Assembly (NCBI RefSeq): GCF_014207235.1
Contig: NZ_JACHDA010000003.1
Coordinates: 434,001 to 498,000, forward strand
From: Sphingopyxis sp. JAI128
Lineage (GTDB): Bacteria; Pseudomonadota; Alphaproteobacteria; Sphingomonadales; Sphingomonadaceae
Reading direction: 5' to 3'
Length of the DNA: 64,000 nucleotides
The first letter of the stretch is position 1, and the number at the start of each line of letters is the position of its first letter. Positions 7,613-15,595 of the stretch are shown here, piece after piece. The notes below the pieces were generated by a model. It was not told the DNA's origin. It saw nothing but the letters and a program-made list of their open reading frames with translations, and made no database searches. The translations under genes and the position numbers were made by a program.

Positions 7613-9592
7613 ATGCGACAGACGTGGGCCCGGATGGGCGTAGGGACGGGAATGGCGCTGCTGCTGTGCACGCCGATAGCGAATGCGCAGGACGCGGCGA
7701 GCGCCGCCACGCGGGGCAAGAATGCCGAACTGGCGGCCCGGTTGCCGCAGGATGGTGCGCAAAGCTGGCATAACGCCACGCGCGGCAAGCTCGCCGAGAT
7801 CCCGGGCGGCCTGATCCGCGCCGCTGACGGCCGCATCGTCTGGGATTTGCGGCCCTATGCCTTTCTGAACCAGGAGACGGCGCCCGACACGGTCAACCCT
7901 TCGCTATGGCGACAAGCGCGGCTCAACACCATCCATGGGCTGTTCGAGCTGGTTCCGGGGCATGTGTGGCAATTGCGCGGTTATGATCTGTCGGTGATGA
8001 CGATCATTCGCGGCAAGACCGGGTGGATCGTCATCGACCCGCTGTTGTCGGAAGAGACCGCCGCGGCTGCCTGGCGCCTGTTCACCGACACGGTCGAAAA
8101 GAAGGATGCGAAGCGCCCGATCCGCGCGGTCCTGTTTACGCACAGCCACAGCGATCATTTCGGCGGGGTGGGCGGCATCGTCACCGCAGAGCAGGTCGCG
8201 CGCGAAAAGATCCGGATCATCGCGCCGCATGGTTTTTCGGACGAGGCGACGTCGGAAAATGTGCTTGCGGGAACCGCGATGAGCCGCCGGGCCAGCTATA
8301 TGTTCGGTTCGATCATCCCCCCCGGCCCGCAAGGCCTGGTCGATACCGGCCTGGGGCCGGGGCTATCGGCGGGGACCATCGGGTATATGGAGCCCACCGA
8401 AACGGTCGCGCAGGAAGGCGGAACCCTGTCGGTCGATGGCATCGAGATTGATTTCATGGATGCGGGGGGGACCGAAGCACCGTCCGAGTTCATTTTTCAC
8501 GTCCCCGAATTTCGCCTGCTGCACACCGCCGACGTCTTTTTCCATTCGATGCACAACCTGCTGACCCTACGCGGGGCGCAGGTGCGCGACGGCCTGGCCT
8601 GGGCCAAGATCGCCGATGCGGCGCTGCAACGCTGGGGCGACAAGACCGACATCGTCGCGGCGTCGCACCAATGGCCGACTTGGGGCTCGACCGAAGCGCG
8701 GCGCTTCCTGACCAATCAGCGCATTCTTTATCGTTTCGTCCACGACCGCACCTTGTTCCTGGCGAACAGCGGCGCGACGCTGCACGAACTGGCCGATCAG
8801 ACGAGCGAAGCCCCAGTGCAGCGCCACGATTTTTCGACCCGCGATTATTATGGCACGGTCAATCATAATATGAAGGCGACCTACCAGCGCTATTTCGGCT
8901 GGTGGGACGGCAACCCCGCCAATTTCAATCCGCTCCCGCCCGAGCAAAGCGCGGCCAAATATGTCGCGCTTGCCGGGGGCGCCGAAAAGATGCTCGCCGC
9001 CGGCAACGCGGCCATGGCGAAGGGCGAATATCGCTGGGCGGCCGAAATGCTGAACAAGCTGGTCTTTGCCCAGCCCGACAATGGCCCCGCGCGCGCCGCG
9101 CTGGCCTCTGCCTACGACCAGCTCGGCTATCAGGCCGAATCGGGCGCCTGGCGCAACTATTATCTGGCCGCCGCCGCGACGCTGCGCGGCAGCACGATCG
9201 AACGCCAGGTCAGTTCGGGCCGCAGCAGCAGCTTCGTCCGCGCAATACCGACCTCGGTCTATTTCGACGCGCTGGCGACGCGATTCGAGGCCGAAAAGGG
9301 CGCCGCGATCAACGGCACCTTTCAGTTCGTGCTGCCCGACAGCAAGGAAACCGTCGCGGTGGTCGTCGCCGACGGGACCGAGTTCCCACGCTATGGCGTG
9401 ACCGATCCAGCCGCGACTGCGACGATCATGGTCAACCGCGCGACTCTAGACGATGTGATGTTGGGACAGGCACAATTTCCGGCGCTGATGCAGTCGGGCG
9501 CGATCCGCATCGACGGCGACCGCGCGGCGTTCCTGTCATGGTTCGCGCTGCACCCGCCCGCCGATGCGCGCTTCAATGTAGTTGTCCCCTAG
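7613..9592 (+). CDS. Exported alkyl-sulfatase-type metallo-beta-lactamase fold hydrolase
   Basis: A 659-residue enzyme of the SdsA1/YjcS alkylsulfatase family, which cleaves sulfate from primary alkyl sulfates such as dodecyl sulfate. A signal peptide (cleavage near ANAQ, residue 26) sends it to the periplasm. The zinc motif THSHSDHFGG lies at residues 176-185, with metal ligands H177, H179, D181 and H182. A dimerisation region and a C-terminal SCP2-like domain (from about residue 530) complete the family layout, and the length is close to that of SdsA1. It starts at an ATG 97 bases from the divergent flavodoxin-like gene. The exact substrate is inferred from the family. Confidence 0.9.
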   Translation: MRQTWARMGVGTGMALLLCTPIANAQDAASAATRGKNAELAARLPQDGAQSWHNATRGKLAEIPGGLIRAADGRIVWDLRPYAFLNQETAPDTVNPSLWRQARLNTIHGLFELVPGHVWQLRGYDLSVMTIIRGKTGWIVIDPLLSEETAAAAWRLFTDTVEKKDAKRPIRAVLFTHSHSDHFGGVGGIVTAEQVAREKIRIIAPHGFSDEATSENVLAGTAMSRRASYMFGSIIPPGPQGLVDTGLGPGLSAGTIGYMEPTETVAQEGGTLSVDGIEIDFMDAGGTEAPSEFIFHVPEFRLLHTADVFFHSMHNLLTLRGAQVRDGLAWAKIADAALQRWGDKTDIVAASHQWPTWGSTEARRFLTNQRILYRFVHDRTLFLANSGATLHELADQTSEAPVQRHDFSTRDYYGTVNHNMKATYQRYFGWWDGNPANFNPLPPEQSAAKYVALAGGAEKMLAAGNAAMAKGEYRWAAEMLNKLVFAQPDNGPARAALASAYDQLGYQAESGAWRNYYLAAAATLRGSTIERQVSSGRSSSFVRAIPTSVYFDALATRFEAEKGAAINGTFQFVLPDSKETVAVVVADGTEFPRYGVTDPAATATIMVNRATLDDVMLGQAQFPALMQSGAIRIDGDRAAFLSWFALHPPADARFNVVVP

Positions 9593-9610
9593 AGCAGCCA
9601 GCTGTCCAAT

Positions 9611-9690
9611 CCGCTCGCATCGAGCGAAGTCGAGATGCCCGTCGTCGGCACACGCCCTTGTGGTGTCTCGACTTCGCTCGACACGAACGG
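9611..9690. repeat. Inverted repeat, copy 1 of the TCGAGCGAAGTCGAGA family
   Basis: Arms at 9611-9639 (containing GCATCGAGCGAAGTCGAGA) and 9662-9690 (TCTCGACTTCGCTCGACACG) are reverse complements with few mismatches. The same arms occur at 51100-51179, so this is a dispersed repeat. It fills most of the gap after the sulfatase gene and may form a hairpin in the transcript. Confidence 0.85.
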
Positions 9691-9734
9691 AATTCTAGGT
9701 GTCAGTCGCCGGCGATATCTTTAAAGACAGGCTG

Positions 9735-10268
9735 ATGACCGATACCGCCGCCGCCGCGCACCCGACCGACCCGTTCGACGCAGAGGCGATCAACGCCGCC
9801 GAAGGGCTCGACCACGTCGATCCTGCCTATGCGCAGGTGCTCCGCATCACGACCGCGCTCAACCTGATCCCGCTCGCGATCGCGGCGAGCATCTTCGACT
9901 ATCTGCTGATCCGCCATATCGACGGGCCCTATGGGCTGATCACCGCGCTCGCCTGGCTGACCGCGATCATCATGATCGTCAGCTTTCCGTCGCGGCGCAT
10001 GCAGCGCTGGGGGTACAAGATCGGCGAGGGACAGCTCCGCGTCGCGCGCGGCTGGCTGTTCCGCACCGACACAATCGTGCCCTTTGTGCGCGTCCAGCAT
10101 ATCGACGTCGGGCAGGGGCCGGTCGAGCGCCTCTTCGGGCTGTCGCACCTTATCGTCCACACGTCGGGGACGCACAACAGCACGGTGACGCTGCCCGGCC
10201 TGCGCAGCGACCTCGCCGCCGCGATGCGCGAGACGATCCGCCGCCATATCCAGACCGACTTCGCATGA
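9735..10268 (+). CDS. Bacterial PH-domain (YdbS-like) membrane protein
   Basis: A 177-residue protein with two transmembrane helices (about residues 38-82, including LNLIPLAIAASIFDYLLI and LITALAWLTAIIMIV) and then a bPH2 domain (about 90-165; WLFRTDTIVPFVRVQHIDV is typical). Such proteins are inner-membrane proteins of unclear role, usually in pairs like YdbS and YdbT. I chose the ATG at 9735; a GTG at 9699 would start inside the adjacent repeat. Its end overlaps the next gene by ATGA, which suggests coupled translation. Confidence 0.82.
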   Translation: MTDTAAAAHPTDPFDAEAINAAEGLDHVDPAYAQVLRITTALNLIPLAIAASIFDYLLIRHIDGPYGLITALAWLTAIIMIVSFPSRRMQRWGYKIGEGQLRVARGWLFRTDTIVPFVRVQHIDVGQGPVERLFGLSHLIVHTSGTHNSTVTLPGLRSDLAAAMRETIRRHIQTDFA

Positions 10269-11788
10269 GCGAAGCCGCCGCGATACCGACCGTCGAAGCC
10301 GAGCCGGACTGGCAGCGGTTGCACCCCGCGACGCTGGCGCTCGCGGTCGTCGAGCTGGGGCCGCGCTCGCTGCAATTCCTGCCCGCCGTCGCCGCTTTGG
10401 GTTTTACCGGCAACTGGGTCTGGATCGTGCCTGCGATCGGCGCCTTTCTCCTCATCTCGCTCGCCGCGGCCTGGTTCCAGTGGCTGCGCTTCCGCTTCCT
10501 CGTCGGCGACGACGAAGTGGTGATCGAAAGCGGCGTCTTTTCGCGCCAGCACCGCACCATCCCGTTCGACCGCATCCAGGACGTCAGCATCGAACAGGGG
10601 CTGGTCTCGCGCGCGCTCGGCATCGCCAAGGTCGGATTCGAAACGGGCGCAGGGGGCAAGGAGAATGACGCGAGCCTCGACGCCATCGCGCTGGGTGCCG
10701 CGCAGGCGCTGCGCACGACGATCCGCGCACATCGCAGCGGCGTGGTCGCGGCGCCCGCCACCGACGATGCCTCCGAGTCGCCCAAGGCGGCGGGGCCAGC
10801 CGACGACCGCCTGCTCTTCGCGATGGGGCCGGGGCGGCTGCTGATCGCCGGCCTGTTCAATTTCTCGCTCGCCGCGCTGGCGGTGGTCGGCGCGGGCATG
10901 CAGTTTTTCGACAACCTGCTGCCGTTCGATTTCAACATCTTCAACCCGATGGACTGGATCGACATCGCCGAGGATTACGGGCTCGACCAATGGCTGCTCG
11001 CGCACCGCTGGATCGCGGCGGTGGGCGGCATCGTCTCGCTGCTGCTGATCGGTTTCGCGAGCGGAATCGTAACGATGGTCTTCGCCAACTGGGCGTTCCG
11101 GCTGACGCGCGAGCCGCGCGCGCTCCGCCGCACGCGGGGCCTCACAACGCGCACCGACGTCGCGGTGCCGGTGAAGCGCGTGCAGGCGGCGATCCTGGTC
11201 ACCGGGTGGTTTCGCCAGCGCTTCGGCTGGCACGAACTACGCCTGCAAAGCCTTGCCAGCGACGGCGAGAAGGAACGTGACCATCAGGTCGTCCCCTTTG
11301 GCAAGCTGGAGGAGGTCGACCCGGTGCTGGCCGAGGTTGCGATCGCGCGGCCCGATGCCGACGCACCGTGGCAGCACAGCCACCGCATCATCGCGCTCGG
11401 CGGACTGGTCGGCGCGCTCGCCGCGATTGCCGGCGGACTAGTCGCCGTCTCACTGGGACAGCCGCTCGGCTGGTTCGGCCCGCTTGGCGGAGTGTTGATC
11501 GGCGCGGGATCGCTGATCGGCGCGCGCTTCCATCGCTGGACCGCCATGGACGATCAGGTCGCGATCCGCCGCGGGCTGTGGAAACCCAAGATGACCCTGC
11601 TGCCGCACGCATCGGTGCAGAGCATCGACCTCAAGACCGATTTCATCCTCCGCCCGCTCGGCCTCGCAACGCTCGTCTTCGGCGTTCCCGGCGGCAGCTC
11701 GCTGGCGAGCCACGAAATTCCCGCGATCCCGATCGAAACCGCCCGCGGCCTGCGCGACCGCATCCTTGCGGCGAGGGGCCGGCGATGA
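10265..11788 (+). CDS. Bacterial PH-domain (YdbT-like) membrane protein
   Basis: A 507-residue membrane protein with several bPH2 domains alternating with pairs of transmembrane helices: helices near residues 35-70, a bPH2 domain near 78-130 (ESGVFSRQHRTIPFDRIQDVS), helices near 190-275, a second domain after that, helices near 380-420, and a last domain near 430-500 (RRGLWKPKMTLLPHASVQSID). This matches the YdbT family and complements the smaller partner upstream. It overlaps that gene and recJ by ATGA at both ends. The function is unknown. Confidence 0.85.
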   Translation: MSEAAAIPTVEAEPDWQRLHPATLALAVVELGPRSLQFLPAVAALGFTGNWVWIVPAIGAFLLISLAAAWFQWLRFRFLVGDDEVVIESGVFSRQHRTIPFDRIQDVSIEQGLVSRALGIAKVGFETGAGGKENDASLDAIALGAAQALRTTIRAHRSGVVAAPATDDASESPKAAGPADDRLLFAMGPGRLLIAGLFNFSLAALAVVGAGMQFFDNLLPFDFNIFNPMDWIDIAEDYGLDQWLLAHRWIAAVGGIVSLLLIGFASGIVTMVFANWAFRLTREPRALRRTRGLTTRTDVAVPVKRVQAAILVTGWFRQRFGWHELRLQSLASDGEKERDHQVVPFGKLEEVDPVLAEVAIARPDADAPWQHSHRIIALGGLVGALAAIAGGLVAVSLGQPLGWFGPLGGVLIGAGSLIGARFHRWTAMDDQVAIRRGLWKPKMTLLPHASVQSIDLKTDFILRPLGLATLVFGVPGGSSLASHEIPAIPIETARGLRDRILAARGRR

Positions 11789-13551
11789 CCGACGCGGCGC
11801 TGGGCATCACCCGCTCGATCCTCGGCCAGCCGTGGCGCTGGCGGCGGATGAGCGCCGACACCGGGACCGAGAATCTGGCGCCCGACGACCTCGTTACGCA
11901 ACTGCTGCTCGCGCGCGGAGTGCCGCGCGACGACCTCGACCGGCAGCGGACGCCGACGCTGCGCGGTTTCATGCCCGACCCGTCGCTGTTCCGCGATATG
12001 GACACCGCCGCCGCGCGGCTCGCCGACGCGGTCGAGAAAGGCGAAGCGGTCACCATCTTCGGCGACTATGACGTCGACGGCGCGACGTCGGCGGCTTTGC
12101 TTGTGCGGTTGCTGCGCGCGCTCGGGCTGCCGGCGGGCGCTTATATCCCCGACCGGCTGATGGAAGGCTATGGTCCGTCGGGCGCCGCGCTGGTCAGGAT
12201 CGGCGAGGCAGGATCGAAGCTGATCGTCACCGTCGATTGCGGCGCGCAGGCGTTCGACGCGATCGCCGAGGCCAATGCCGCCGGGGTCGAGGTGATCGTC
12301 GTCGACCATCACCAATGCGCGACCATCCTGCCCGCCGCGCTCGCGCTGGTGAACCCCAACCGGCTCGACGAGGAACCGGGTGCGGCGATCCACGGCAATC
12401 TGGCGGCGGTCGGGGTTGCCTTCCTGCTCGGCGCCGCGCTGCTCCGGACGTTGCGCACGCGCGGCTTTTTCGCGAACCGCTACGAACCCGCGCTGATCGA
12501 CCTGCTCGACCTCGTTGCGCTGGGCACCGTCGCCGACGTCGCGCGACTGACGGGGTTCAACCGCGCGCTCGTGACGCAGGGGCTCAAGGTGATGGCGCGG
12601 CGCGGCAATATCGGCCTTGCGGCGCTGATGGATGCCGCGCGGCTGACCAGACCGCCGGGCGCGAGCGACATGGGTTTTGCGCTGGGCCCGCGGATCAACG
12701 CCGGCGGGCGCGTCGGCAAGTCCGACCTTGGCGTGCGGCTGCTGACGACTTCGGACCCGCAGGAAGCGGCCGAAATCGCGCAGGAGCTCAACCGGCTGAA
12801 CGAAGAGCGGCGCGCGATCGAAGCCGCGGTACTCGAACAGGCGATCGACGCGAGCGCGGCGTGCGGCAACGCCCCCGTCGCGATCGTCGCGGGTCAGGGC
12901 TGGCACCCCGGCGTGATCGGCATCGTCGCCGGGCGGCTGAAGGAAAGGCTGCACCGCCCCGCGATCGTGATCGCGCTCGACGAGGATGGCGTGGGCAAGG
13001 GGTCGGGACGCTCGATTGGCGGCGTCGACCTCGGCGCCGCGATTCTTGCTGCGAAAGAGAGCGGCCTGCTCGTCGCGGGCGGCGGGCATGCGATGGCGGC
13101 GGGGCTGACCGTCGCCGCCGATAAGGTCGACGCGCTTGGCGCCTTCCTGAACGAACGGCTCGCCGCCGACGTCGAGCGCGCGAGCGGCGACAAGTCGCTG
13201 CTGATCGACGCGGTGCTCGCGCCGAGGGGCATTAATCCCCTGTGGTGCGATGCGATCGAAAGCGCCGGCCCCTACGGCGCCGGCTGGCCCGCGCCGCGCG
13301 TCGCGACCGGGCCGGTGCGAATCGTCGAATCGGGGATCGTCGGGACCGACCATGTCCGGCTGATCGTGTCGGGCGACGACGGCGCGCGCTTCAAGGCGGT
13401 CGCCTTTCGCAGCGCCGAGAGCGAGCTGGGGCAGACATTGCTCAACGCCCGCGGGCGCAAGCTGTGGCTCGCGGGCCGCGCAAAACGCGACGATTGGGGC
13501 AGCCGGCCCGCCGCCGAACTGCATCTGGAGGATGCCGCCTGGGCCGATTAG
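11785..13551 (+). CDS. recJ: Single-stranded-DNA-specific exonuclease RecJ
   Basis: A 5'-to-3' single-strand exonuclease used in recombination and mismatch or base-excision repair. The 588-residue product has the DHH-family motifs: GDYDVDGATSAALL (residues 93-106), VDHHQ (173-177), and the DHHA1 region with GGHAMAAGLTV near residue 433, followed by the OB-fold domain and C-terminal tail. The ATG at 11785 overlaps the preceding stop (ATGA); the frame is open further upstream but only as a shadow of the PH-domain gene. The three genes 9735-13551 look translationally coupled. RecJ length and motif order are normal. Confidence 0.96.
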   Translation: MTDAALGITRSILGQPWRWRRMSADTGTENLAPDDLVTQLLLARGVPRDDLDRQRTPTLRGFMPDPSLFRDMDTAAARLADAVEKGEAVTIFGDYDVDGATSAALLVRLLRALGLPAGAYIPDRLMEGYGPSGAALVRIGEAGSKLIVTVDCGAQAFDAIAEANAAGVEVIVVDHHQCATILPAALALVNPNRLDEEPGAAIHGNLAAVGVAFLLGAALLRTLRTRGFFANRYEPALIDLLDLVALGTVADVARLTGFNRALVTQGLKVMARRGNIGLAALMDAARLTRPPGASDMGFALGPRINAGGRVGKSDLGVRLLTTSDPQEAAEIAQELNRLNEERRAIEAAVLEQAIDASAACGNAPVAIVAGQGWHPGVIGIVAGRLKERLHRPAIVIALDEDGVGKGSGRSIGGVDLGAAILAAKESGLLVAGGGHAMAAGLTVAADKVDALGAFLNERLAADVERASGDKSLLIDAVLAPRGINPLWCDAIESAGPYGAGWPAPRVATGPVRIVESGIVGTDHVRLIVSGDDGARFKAVAFRSAESELGQTLLNARGRKLWLAGRAKRDDWGSRPAAELHLEDAAWAD

Positions 13552-13665
13552 CAGCGCATCGTCGGCCGGTCGGCACGGGGAGACGCAACATTTTTGCGCA
13601 CGACCGCGCCGCCGCGCTTGACCGCACCCGAACGCCCGTCTAAGGCGCCCGCTCACCGATCAGAC

Positions 13666-13741
13666 GGCCCCTTCGTCTAGCGGTCTAGGACGTCGCCCTT
13701 TCACGGCGAAAACACGGGTTCGAGTCCCGTAGGGGTCACCA
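13666..13741 (+). tRNA. tRNA-Glu (anticodon TTC)
   Basis: A 76-base cloverleaf including an encoded CCA. The acceptor GGCCCCT pairs with AGGGGTC, including one G-U pair. The anticodon stem TCGCC/GGCGA closes the loop CTTTCAC, giving anticodon TTC. The T arm is CGGGTTCGAGTCCCG. The D loop has one more base than in the neighbouring copy. Confidence 0.95.
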
Positions 13742-13791
13742 TCGGTCAAGGGAGCGGTCGGCTCCCCCTTCCGCAAAATCACCGACCCCAA

Positions 13792-13866
13792 GGCCCCTTC
13801 GTCTAGCGGTCAGGACGCGGCCCTCTCACGGCTGAAACACGGGTTCGATTCCCGTAGGGGTCACCA
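13792..13866 (+). tRNA. tRNA-Glu (anticodon CTC)
   Basis: A 75-base cloverleaf with encoded CCA, 50 bases after the first tRNA-Glu. The acceptor GGCCCCT pairs with AGGGGTC; the anticodon loop CTCTCAC gives CTC; the T arm is CGGGTTCGATTCCCG. It differs from its neighbour mainly in the anticodon stem-loop and one D-loop base, so the pair probably arose by local duplication. Confidence 0.95.
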
Positions 13867-13914
13867 ACTTCGCATATTTGTCGCATCGCCGATTGACGCG
13901 CCCGCCCATGCATT

Positions 13915-13924
13915 TAGTATACGA
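13915..13924. promoter_or_regulatory. Predicted GntR operator, site 1 (TAGTATACGA)
   Basis: A near-palindrome with central GTATAC, 71 bases upstream of the MetX-like hydrolase start at 13995. It fits the TNGT..ACNA operator form of FadR-type GntR regulators and matches three other intergenic sites in the window. The assignment is by pattern only. Confidence 0.55.
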
Positions 13925-13994
13925 TATGCGGCGCCGTCCGCCCCGAAATGCCGGTCGCCGGCAGGCGGATCGCGCGACATCCGAAGGAAAGACC

Positions 13995-15092
13995 ATGACG
14001 TTTCTGACCCTGGCGCTGCTGGCGATGCAACCGGCGGCGGGAAGCGCCGCTCCGCCGGCACCCGCCCTCACGACGACCCCGCCCAAATGGCGGACCGAAG
14101 AGGGCGATGTCGCGATCCGCGATTTCCGTTTCGGGTCGGGCGAGGTGATGCCGACAGTGCGAATCCATTATACGACACTCGGCACGCCGCGCCGCAATGC
14201 GAAGGGCGAGATCGACAATGCGGTGATGGTGCTCCACGGCACCGGCGGCAGCGGCAAACAATTTCTGCAGCCGCAATTCGCCGAAGAGCTCTATGGCCCC
14301 GGCCAGCCGCTCGACATCGACCGCTATTATATCATCCTGCCCGACAATGTCGGCCACGGCGGATCGTCGAAGCCGTCCGACGGGCTTCGGATGAAATTTC
14401 CGCGATATGATTATGTCGACATGGTCGAACTCCAGTACCGGATGCTGACCCAGGGGCTGGGCATCCGGAAGCTGCGCCTGATCATGGGCACGTCGATGGG
14501 GTGCATGCACGGCTTCATCTGGGGCGAAACCTATCCCGATTTCGCGCAGGCGCTGATGCCGTTGGCGTGCCAGCCGGTCGAGATTGCGGGCCTGAACCGC
14601 ATGTGGCGCCAGATGCTGATCGACGGGATCAAGTCCGACCCGGCGTGGATGGGCGGCGAGTATAAAAGCCAGCCGAAGCTGGGCCTGCGCACCGCGGCGT
14701 CGTTGTCGGTAATCGCGGGCGGCGCGCCGCTCAACCTTCAGAAAAATTACCCGACCCGCGAGGCCGCAGCCAGCTATGCGCGCGAAAGGATCGAGCGCGA
14801 CATCGCGAGCCGCGACGCCAACGACATGATCTATCAGTTCGAATCGTCGCGAACGTACAATCCGTGGCCGGGGCTGGAAAAAATCACCGCGCCGATGACC
14901 TGGATCAATTCGGCCGACGACTTCATCAATCCCCGCAACCTGCCTTATCCCGCCGAGGCGCTGAAGCGCATGCCCAATGCGCGTTTTCGCCTGATCGCCG
15001 AAAGCGACGAGACGCGCGGCCACGGGACGCACACCTGGGCGGTCCATTGGAAGGCCGACCTGGTCGACCTGCTTGCACGGAGCGGCGGCTGA
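13995..15092 (+). CDS. Exported alpha/beta hydrolase of the homoserine O-acetyltransferase (MetX)-like family
   Basis: A 365-residue alpha/beta hydrolase. A short hydrophobic N-terminus (TFLTLALLAMQPAAGSAA) suggests export. The fold is marked by MVLHGTGGSGKQF (about 76-88), LPDNVGHGGSSKPSDGLRM (about 115-133), the nucleophile elbow MGTSMGCMHG near residue 163 and a C-terminal GHGTHTWAVHW with the catalytic histidine. The family includes MetX, but the exported form and the context suggest an esterase, amidase or peptidase-like role; this is not the cell's obvious MetX. The ATG at 13995 follows GAAGGAAAG. A predicted GntR operator lies 71 bases upstream. Confidence 0.8.
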   Translation: MTFLTLALLAMQPAAGSAAPPAPALTTTPPKWRTEEGDVAIRDFRFGSGEVMPTVRIHYTTLGTPRRNAKGEIDNAVMVLHGTGGSGKQFLQPQFAEELYGPGQPLDIDRYYIILPDNVGHGGSSKPSDGLRMKFPRYDYVDMVELQYRMLTQGLGIRKLRLIMGTSMGCMHGFIWGETYPDFAQALMPLACQPVEIAGLNRMWRQMLIDGIKSDPAWMGGEYKSQPKLGLRTAASLSVIAGGAPLNLQKNYPTREAAASYARERIERDIASRDANDMIYQFESSRTYNPWPGLEKITAPMTWINSADDFINPRNLPYPAEALKRMPNARFRLIAESDETRGHGTHTWAVHWKADLVDLLARSGG

Positions 15093-15098
15093 GGCGAG

Positions 15099-15590
15099 TC
15101 ACTTCACGGCGGGCGCCGCCGCCGGGTCGTAGGACGAGACATGGTTCATCGCGATGACCCAGCGGCCGTCGACCTTGCGGAACAGGCGGGTGTTGATGCC
15201 CTGTTGCGCGCGCTCGGAACGCGTGAGGCGATAATGGCTGATGAGCAGCGCGGCGTCGGGTGCCAGCACATCGACATCGATGTCGTAGAAATGGAGCGTG
15301 CCGCGCCGTTCGGGTGAACCGCCATAGTCGTGCACGTAATGGTCGAGCGTTCCCTGCCAGCCGTCCTGGATCCTGCCGCCCGATACGAAGATCACGCCCG
15401 GGTTGCGGAAGCCCGCCATATAGCCTGCGAAATCGCCGCGGTTCCACGCCGCCTCCATATCGGCGACCACTTTCAGAATCGCCGCTTTCGCGGCCGCATC
15501 GTCGACACGGCTCGGCTGGGCGGAGGCGGGCATAGCCGCCGCGAACAGCAGCAGCGCCGCCAGCATCTTCAACCATGTCATCATCGGCAT
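15099..15590 (-). CDS. Exported NTF2-like (DUF4440/SnoaL-type) protein
   Basis: A 163-residue protein with a signal peptide (MLAALLLFAAAMPASAQ, cleavage near residue 25) and an NTF2-like domain: MEAAWNRGDFAGYMAGF (about 45-61), VIFVSGGRIQDGWQGTLDHY, and LLISHYRLTRSE and DGRWVIAMNHVSS near the end. Such domains bind small molecules or act as ketosteroid-isomerase-like folds; the substrate is not predictable. It starts five bases after the amidohydrolase gene ends, so the two are one operon. It converges with the MetX-like gene, six bases from its stop. Confidence 0.8.
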   Translation of the reverse strand: MPMMTWLKMLAALLLFAAAMPASAQPSRVDDAAAKAAILKVVADMEAAWNRGDFAGYMAGFRNPGVIFVSGGRIQDGWQGTLDHYVHDYGGSPERRGTLHFYDIDVDVLAPDAALLISHYRLTRSERAQQGINTRLFRKVDGRWVIAMNHVSSYDPAAAPAVK

Positions 15591-15595
15591 ATCCT

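Noticed and set aside
11554..13656. A 700-codon open frame on the minus strand over recJ
   Set aside because: It lies fully opposite recJ and its neighbour; the Arg/Asp/Gln-rich product has no fold and is a typical shadow in GC-rich DNA.
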